DNA from: an uncultured Eubacteriales bacterium | GTDB taxonomy: Bacteria > Bacillota > Clostridia > Christensenellales > Aristaeellaceae | Assembly: GCA_902789365.1 (NCBI GenBank) | Contig: CADANQ010000011.1 | Span: 1 to 46,454 of the forward strand | Length of the DNA stretch: 46,454 nt | Reading direction: 5' to 3' | Part shown: positions 41,590-46,454 of the stretch, one piece after another | How positions within the stretch are numbered: position 1 is the first letter of the stretch | Layout of the letters: every line of letters starts with the position of its first letter | Translations under genes and position numbers: made by a program | The notes under the pieces: generated by a model | Database searches by the model: none | Seen by the model: only the letters and a program-made list of their open reading frames with translations | What the model was told of the DNA's origin: nothing

Positions 41590-42780
41590 ATGTCAGAGCA
41601 AATTCCCGCCCGCCGTTCCGGGCGCAGAAAGGCCCGTGACCAGGAGGGCCGGGCCCTTCTTTTCCGTGCGCTGTGGACCGTCCTTCGGCCGGTCCTGATC
41701 GTTTTGTGCGTGTTTCTTCTGTCGGCGGGCATCGCCATGAGCATATGGAACCATTTTGAGCGCGCCTATTTCGCCCCTGCCGATCCCGCCGATTCCCGGG
41801 ATATCACCTTCCAGGTAAAAAGCGGGGCGAGCCTCACGCGGGTCGCCAACGACCTGGAGGAATCCGGGCTGATCCGTTCCGCTTCCGTGTTCAAGTATTA
41901 CGCGGATTTTCTCGGTCTCAGCCAAAAGATCCAAAGCGGCGACTATGTCCTGAACCGCGGCATGAGCCTTGCCGAGATCGCGGAGCGGCTGACGACCGGC
42001 GACGGCAATCCCCTGGTGCGCACCATCACCGTGATCCCCGGATGGACGGTGACCGACATCGCCGAATACCTGAAGGGCACCGGCCAGATCTCCGATACCG
42101 CGGAGTTCCTTGCCCTTTGCCGCACAGGCGCGGACTTCGGTGCATACTATTACGTCAGCGACATCCTGTCGTCTTCCGCATCCGCCGGCCGTATGTACGC
42201 CCTGGAGGGCTACCTGGCCCCCGACACCTACGAAATTTATACCTCCGCCTCGCCCGCGGACATCGTCCGCAAGCTCCTGAGCCAGACCGGCGCCGTCTTC
42301 ACCGAAAGCGAACACGAGCGGGCCGAAGCCCTAGGCATGACCATGGACCAGGTGATGACCCTCGCCTCCCTCATCGAAAAAGAGGCCGGCACGGCGGATT
42401 TCGCGCGGGTTTCGGCGGTGTTCCACAACCGGCTCCGGCTGAAAATGCCCCTGGGCAGCGACGCCTCGGTGAAATACGCTTCCGGCGTCGACCGTCTGAG
42501 CCTCTCAGACGCCGACCTCAATTACCACAGTCCCTACAACACCTACCTGAACGCCGGCCTTCCGCCCGGGCCCATCTGCTCCCCCTCCCGGGCCGCCATC
42601 CGCGCCGCGCTGTATCCCGATGAGGAATTCATCGCGGGGGGGTACCTCTATTTTTGTACCAAGGAGCCGGACAGCGGCGAACTGGCTTTTGCCCGCACCC
42701 TGGAAGAGCACAATGCCAACGTCAACCTCTACGCGCCCCTGTGGCGTGCCTGGGACGAGGCCCACGGAAAGAACAGGTAA
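41590..42780 (+). CDS. mltG: Endolytic murein transglycosylase
   Basis: The 396-residue product has a short basic cytoplasmic tail, one membrane segment at ~28-50, a LysM-like segment (ITFQVKSGASLTRVANDLEESGLI, ~72-95) and the YceG/MltG catalytic domain with Glu263 in TLASLIEKEAG. Later motifs LGSDASVKYA, SPYNTYLNAGLPPGPICSPSRAAIRAAL and YLYFCTKEPDSGELAFA are diagnostic. MltG cuts nascent glycan strands and sets their length at the membrane. Gene order ylbF-mltG seems to form a small operon. Confidence 0.96.
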   Translation: MSEQIPARRSGRRKARDQEGRALLFRALWTVLRPVLIVLCVFLLSAGIAMSIWNHFERAYFAPADPADSRDITFQVKSGASLTRVANDLEESGLIRSASVFKYYADFLGLSQKIQSGDYVLNRGMSLAEIAERLTTGDGNPLVRTITVIPGWTVTDIAEYLKGTGQISDTAEFLALCRTGADFGAYYYVSDILSSSASAGRMYALEGYLAPDTYEIYTSASPADIVRKLLSQTGAVFTESEHERAEALGMTMDQVMTLASLIEKEAGTADFARVSAVFHNRLRLKMPLGSDASVKYASGVDRLSLSDADLNYHSPYNTYLNAGLPPGPICSPSRAAIRAALYPDEEFIAGGYLYFCTKEPDSGELAFARTLEEHNANVNLYAPLWRAWDEAHGKNR

Positions 42781-42819
42781 TACAAAAAATATATATACCG
42801 TCACAAAGGAGGAAACGCG

Positions 42820-43803
42820 ATGAAAATCTTTGCCTACGATGTCACCGAAGCCGAAAGAGCGCCGTTTGAAGCCGCGGCCCGCGCCCTGAACGTGCGGATC
42901 GACACGACCGACGCCCTTCCCACCCCCTCAAGCGTGTACGACGCCGACAAGTACGACGCCGTCTCCGTCTCCGACCGGGTCAGGATCGACCGGCTTCTTC
43001 TGCGCTGCTGGAAAAACGGCGGCGTCAAATACCTGTCCGTCCGCAGCGAGGACGTAAGCTGCGTGGACCTGGACGCGGCCAGGGAAGCCGGCATCCGGGT
43101 GTGCCGCGCCGGCGGGGATCCCGAAAGCGTGGCCTCCTTTGCCCTGATGCTGATGCTGATGTGCCTGCGCAGATACAAGGAAGCCCTGCGCCGCGCCGGA
43201 GCCGGCGATTATTCCCTGAACGGCCTGATGGGCAGGGACCTGAAGGACCTGACCGTGGGCGTCGTCGGCACCGGCCGGTCCGGTACCCGCGTGATGCAGC
43301 TGCTCGCCCCCTTCGGCTGCCGCGTACTGTGCTGCGATCCCAAACAGAACGACACCGCCGCCGCCCTCGGGACCTACGTCGAAAAGGAAGAGCTTTTCCG
43401 GGAATGCGACCTGATCACCTTCCATGCCAGCCTCACGGAGGAAAGCCGCCGCATGGTAAACGAAGGCGCGCTGTCGCAGATGAAGAGCGGCGTTGTCCTG
43501 ATCAACTGCGCCAACGGCGAACTGATGGACGCCGAGGCCCTGACCGCCGCCCTTGAAAGCGGCAAGGTAGGCGCCCTGGGCATGGACGTTTGCGAGGAAG
43601 GCGAAGATCTGACGAGGGCCGTGTATCATCCCGACCGCAACAAGTCCCGCACGTGGACCTACCTGAACCAGCGGGACAACGTGGTGATGACACGCCACCT
43701 GGCCTTTTATACCGACTCCTCGGTGGCCGCCGTCGTCCGCACCGCTGCGGAAGACCTGGTCAGGCTTTCGGAAAACAAAAAATTCGACAACCGGGTCCTG
43801 TAA
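42820..43803 (+). CDS. D-2-hydroxyacid dehydrogenase (D-LDH-like) with catalytic Arg replaced
   Basis: The 327-residue product has the D-lactate dehydrogenase layout: NAD-binding GVVGTGRSG (147-155), VCRAGGDPESVASFALML, a late acidic residue in DVCEEGED and His293 in MTRHLAFYTDSS. The conserved arginine in the NxARGxxxD motif, which binds the substrate carboxylate, is replaced: the sequence reads LINCANGELMD with Asn232. The reading was checked at the codon level (AAC). The rest, including the D-LDH-specific AFYT ending, is intact. It may act on another substrate, be slow, or have lost activity. It is preceded by GGAGG, and stands alone. Confidence 0.85.
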   Translation: MKIFAYDVTEAERAPFEAAARALNVRIDTTDALPTPSSVYDADKYDAVSVSDRVRIDRLLLRCWKNGGVKYLSVRSEDVSCVDLDAAREAGIRVCRAGGDPESVASFALMLMLMCLRRYKEALRRAGAGDYSLNGLMGRDLKDLTVGVVGTGRSGTRVMQLLAPFGCRVLCCDPKQNDTAAALGTYVEKEELFRECDLITFHASLTEESRRMVNEGALSQMKSGVVLINCANGELMDAEALTAALESGKVGALGMDVCEEGEDLTRAVYHPDRNKSRTWTYLNQRDNVVMTRHLAFYTDSSVAAVVRTAAEDLVRLSENKKFDNRVL

Positions 43804-43886
43804 GGGCCCGTCCCCCGCGTCCCGCTTTCCCCTGCCTTCGCCGCCGAGCGAAGCCCCCAATACCGATTCCGTAAACAGGAGAAAAC

Positions 43887-45485
43887 ATGATTACAGTCAG
43901 CAACGTGTCCCTCAATTTCAACGGCCAGAAGCTTTTTTCCGGGGCGGACCTCAAATTCCTCCCCGGCAACTGCTACGGCGTCATCGGCGCCAACGGCGCG
44001 GGCAAATCCACCTTCCTGCGCATCCTTTCCGGCGATCTGGAGCCCACCACGGGCCAGGTCGTCATCCCTCCCGGGCAGCGGCTCTCCACGCTGAAGCAGA
44101 ACCAGTTCGCCTATGACGCGTATCCGGTGCTTGATACCGTGATTATGGGCAATCAGCGCCTGTACGACATCATGAAGGAGAAGGAGGCGCTGTATGAAAA
44201 GCCCGACTTCTCCGACGCCGACGGCGAAAAAGCCGCCGAGCTTGAGGGCGAGTTCGCCGAAATGGACGGCTGGAACGCCGAAAGCGACGCCGCGGCCCTC
44301 CTGACCGGCCTGGGCCTCCCGGTGAGCATGCATACGCTTTTCATGTCCGACTTAAACGGCGGCGACAGGATCAAGGTCCTCCTGGCCCAGGCGCTGTTCG
44401 GCAATCCCGACATCCTGCTGCTGGACGAGCCCACCAACAACCTGGACAACCAGAGCGTGGCATGGCTTGAAAACTTCCTGATGTCCTTTCCCGGCACGCT
44501 GATCGTGGTCAGCCACGACCGCTGGTTCCTGAACAACATCTGCACCCACATCGTGGACATCGATTACAATCAGGTGCGGATGTACGTGGGCAACTACGAC
44601 TTCTGGTATGAGAGCAGCAAGCTGATGCAGCGCCTGATGAGCGACCAGAAAAAGCGCCGGGACGAAAAGATCCTGGAGCTCAAGGCCTTCATCCAGCGCT
44701 TTTCGTCCAACAAATCCAAGGCCAAGCAGGCCACCAGCCGCCGGCGGCTGCTGGACCAATTGACGGTGGAGGAAATGCCCGCGTCCTCGCGGCGCTATCC
44801 TTACGTGGCCTTCAACCCCGACCGCGAGGCCGGCAAGGACATCCTGACCGTGGATAACGTCACCTATACCGCCGAGGACGGCGTGAAGCTTCTGGACGGG
44901 GTGTCCTTCCTGGTCACCCGGGGGCAGAAAATCGCCCTGGTAGGCAATGAACAGGCTGCCACGGCGCTTTTCCGCATCCTCACGGAGGAGATCCAGCCCG
45001 ACAGCGGATCCTTCAAGTGGGGCGTGACCATCTCCACATCCTACTTTCCCCACGACAACACCCCTTATTTCGAGGGTTCGGACAAAACCATGATGGAATG
45101 GTTCGCCCAGTATTCCCCCGAACAGCTGGAAACCTATATGCGCCAGTTTCTGGGCAGGATGCTGTTTTCCGGCGACGACGTCTACAAGCCCGTGAAGGTG
45201 CTCTCCGGCGGTGAAAAGGTGCGCCTGATGCTCTCAAGGATGATGCTCTCCGGCGCCAATTTCCTGATGCTGGACCAGCCCACCAACCACCTGGACCTGG
45301 AATCCATCACCGCGGTGAACAACGCCCTGATCGCCTTCCCCGGCACCGTCATCTTCACCTGTCATGATCACCAGTTCGTTTCCACCGTGGCCGACCGCAT
45401 CATCGAACTGCACGACGACGGCACCATCGCCGACTTCAACATGGGCTATGAGGATTACCTGGCGCGCAAGGCGCAGGAAAAATGA
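43887..45485 (+). CDS. ABC-F family ATPase (YbiT/YkpA type)
   Basis: The 532-residue product has two ABC domains joined by a basic linker and no membrane part, as in ABC-F proteins that act on ribosomes. The first domain has Walker A GANGAGKST (34-42), a changed signature LNGGD and Walker B LLLDEPTNNLD. The second has the normal signature LSGGEKVR and MLDQPTNHLDLES, with Gln in place of the first catalytic-region Glu as in some YkpA-type members, but its P-loop reads VGNEQAATALF, lacking the lysine. So ATP use in site two is probably altered. A translation or antibiotic-response role is inferred. Confidence 0.9.
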   Translation: MITVSNVSLNFNGQKLFSGADLKFLPGNCYGVIGANGAGKSTFLRILSGDLEPTTGQVVIPPGQRLSTLKQNQFAYDAYPVLDTVIMGNQRLYDIMKEKEALYEKPDFSDADGEKAAELEGEFAEMDGWNAESDAAALLTGLGLPVSMHTLFMSDLNGGDRIKVLLAQALFGNPDILLLDEPTNNLDNQSVAWLENFLMSFPGTLIVVSHDRWFLNNICTHIVDIDYNQVRMYVGNYDFWYESSKLMQRLMSDQKKRRDEKILELKAFIQRFSSNKSKAKQATSRRRLLDQLTVEEMPASSRRYPYVAFNPDREAGKDILTVDNVTYTAEDGVKLLDGVSFLVTRGQKIALVGNEQAATALFRILTEEIQPDSGSFKWGVTISTSYFPHDNTPYFEGSDKTMMEWFAQYSPEQLETYMRQFLGRMLFSGDDVYKPVKVLSGGEKVRLMLSRMMLSGANFLMLDQPTNHLDLESITAVNNALIAFPGTVIFTCHDHQFVSTVADRIIELHDDGTIADFNMGYEDYLARKAQEK

Positions 45486-45545
45486 TCCGTCCCCGCGCGG
45501 CGTATCCTCAGCGTCATACGGAATTTCTTACGGGAGGATGTACAG

Positions 45546-46349
45546 ATGAAAAAAACAATCCGCTGCCTGTCCCTTGTCCTTGCGCTCATTCTGACCGGCT
45601 CCGCGGCCCTGGCCGCCACCTTCCGCACCCAGGTGTCCAACATCCTTAAGGAATGGGAGGAAACCGACGCCCAATGCGAAACCGCCGAATGGCAGAAGGC
45701 CAACGGCGCCGTAAGCAGCGCGAGGCTGCTCTCCGTCATCTGCGCCGAGGCGGACGACGGCTCCATGACCAAATCCATCCGGACCGTCGACGCCACCTTC
45801 GAAACGGAAAGCGCAAACGCCAATTCCGCCCTGAAAACCCAGGTCAACGGCCTTTACCGCTCCGTGGAATACCTTTACCTGTTTGCCCACGCCCTGGATA
45901 CGGACAACACCTGGCGCAAGAGCATCGAAACGGTGTGGGACAATTACGCGGCAGGCGACGCCGCGGCCCGCTCCACCAAGGGCATGGCCGCCCAGGCCCT
46001 GGACTGCGTCGCCGAGCTGAGCTATATCGTCGCCTGTCTGTGCGACACCGAGGGGACCTACGCCGCCGAAATCGACCGCGTCTGGGAGGAATATCAGTCC
46101 GCCGTGGGCAAGGGCACCCTGACCGCGCAGATGGTGAACTCCTCCTCCGCGGCGGTGGGCTTTATGTACATCGCCGACCGGGCCGTGGACGAAAACAACC
46201 GCTACCGCACCCGCACCAACCAGATCATGGAGCGCTACAACACCCTGACCGCCTCCGCCTCCACCCAGGACCAGATGATCGTCAACGCCCTTTACCGCTT
46301 TGTGGAGCTGCTGGGCGTGATGGGCCACCAGCTGGCGGCGGGAAAGTAA
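45546..46349 (+). CDS. Secreted all-helical repeat protein of unknown function
   Basis: The 267-residue product has a signal peptide (~1-23, ending AALAA). The mature part consists of about five degenerate repeats of ~48 residues, each starting with an (F/W/Y)R-x-(I/V)-type helix and a WEEY- or TVWDNY-like segment, followed by a helix such as ALYRFVELLGV or GLYRSVEYLYLFA. They probably form a helical solenoid. I recognise no family. The start follows GGGAGG. It lies 60 bp after the ABC-F gene, perhaps in the same transcript. Confidence 0.82.
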   Translation: MKKTIRCLSLVLALILTGSAALAATFRTQVSNILKEWEETDAQCETAEWQKANGAVSSARLLSVICAEADDGSMTKSIRTVDATFETESANANSALKTQVNGLYRSVEYLYLFAHALDTDNTWRKSIETVWDNYAAGDAAARSTKGMAAQALDCVAELSYIVACLCDTEGTYAAEIDRVWEEYQSAVGKGTLTAQMVNSSSAAVGFMYIADRAVDENNRYRTRTNQIMERYNTLTASASTQDQMIVNALYRFVELLGVMGHQLAAGK

Positions 46350-46394
46350 TCACGCAACGTAACTGTTCAGTCGTGTGTGAAGGAGAACAAACGT

Positions 46395-46454
46395 ATGGCA
46401 GCAGCGGGGAGGTATCGGAGGGATCTCCCTCCGATTATGATCCGTTTCAGCGGC
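46395..46454 (+). CDS. Possible start of a gene cut by the window edge
   Basis: An ATG at 46395 is preceded by AAGGAGAAC, and the frame is open to the end (20 codons, rich in Arg and Pro). A strong hairpin, TCGGAGGGA/TCCCTCCGA, lies inside this stretch, which argues that it could instead be a structured or mobile sequence. Nothing can be said about function. Confidence 0.3.
   Translation, partial: MAAAGRYRRDLPPIMIRFSG

Overview
The window looks like chromosomal DNA from a high-GC member of the Clostridia (Bacillota), probably an anaerobic gut or rumen commensal. The basis is Gram-positive-type Shine-Dalgarno sequences (AGGAGG), YlbF and MltG family genes, polar-amino-acid ABC transport, a clostridial 2[4Fe-4S] ferredoxin, a thioredoxin reductase that appears to have lost NADPH binding, and many small secreted proteins of unknown function. 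I cannot name the species.

Positions 1 to about 9250 look like a laterally acquired, lower-GC island lying downstream of a tRNA-Ser(CGA) gene on the minus strand. It holds a Fic AMP-transferase gene, an excisionase-like DNA-binding protein, an IS630 transposase remnant, a complete two-component system and two secreted proteins of unknown function. A 19-bp operator-like direct repeat occurs both before the response-regulator gene and before one secreted-protein gene. The tRNA is present three times: a 3' half (1870-1925), an intact copy (8981-9071) and a 5' half (9212-9253). The 5' half keeps the consensus promoter. Both halves break inside the anticodon loop, as expected for site-specific integration there.

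From 9458 to 25774 is high-GC backbone. It holds a SIMPL protein, a cysteine aminopeptidase with a free-methionine-sulfoxide reductase, two CobW-type metallochaperone GTPases, gpsA with a REP-associated transposase inserted just before it, and an EF-G/TetM-like GTPase fused to a Rae1-like NYN nuclease. A MalY-type aminotransferase, a polar amino-acid ABC transporter and the uxuA-uxuB hexuronate operon follow. Most genes between 14.6 and 25.8 kb are on the minus strand.

Positions 25775-26477 are a gene-free region with seven DnaA-box-like 9-mers, two of them in a perfect 14-bp inverted repeat, next to an AT-rich stretch. To its right, genes run on the plus strand up to 36825: a TetR regulator, a PfkB sugar kinase, an M32 carboxypeptidase, an acyl-ACP thioesterase, an S66 LD-carboxypeptidase, two DUF6273-type secreted proteins (one joined to a phosphodiester glycosidase), a PlsC fusion and a GltS-like transporter.

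Positions 36992-41003 (minus strand) form a redox block: ferredoxin, cation efflux, an OhrR-like regulator, thioredoxin, a flavin disulfide reductase and glutathione peroxidase. The last part (41222-46349) has ylbF, mltG, a D-2-hydroxyacid dehydrogenase lacking its catalytic arginine, an ABC-F ATPase with a degenerate second P-loop, and a secreted helical-repeat protein. No rRNA, CRISPR array or complete integrase gene was seen.
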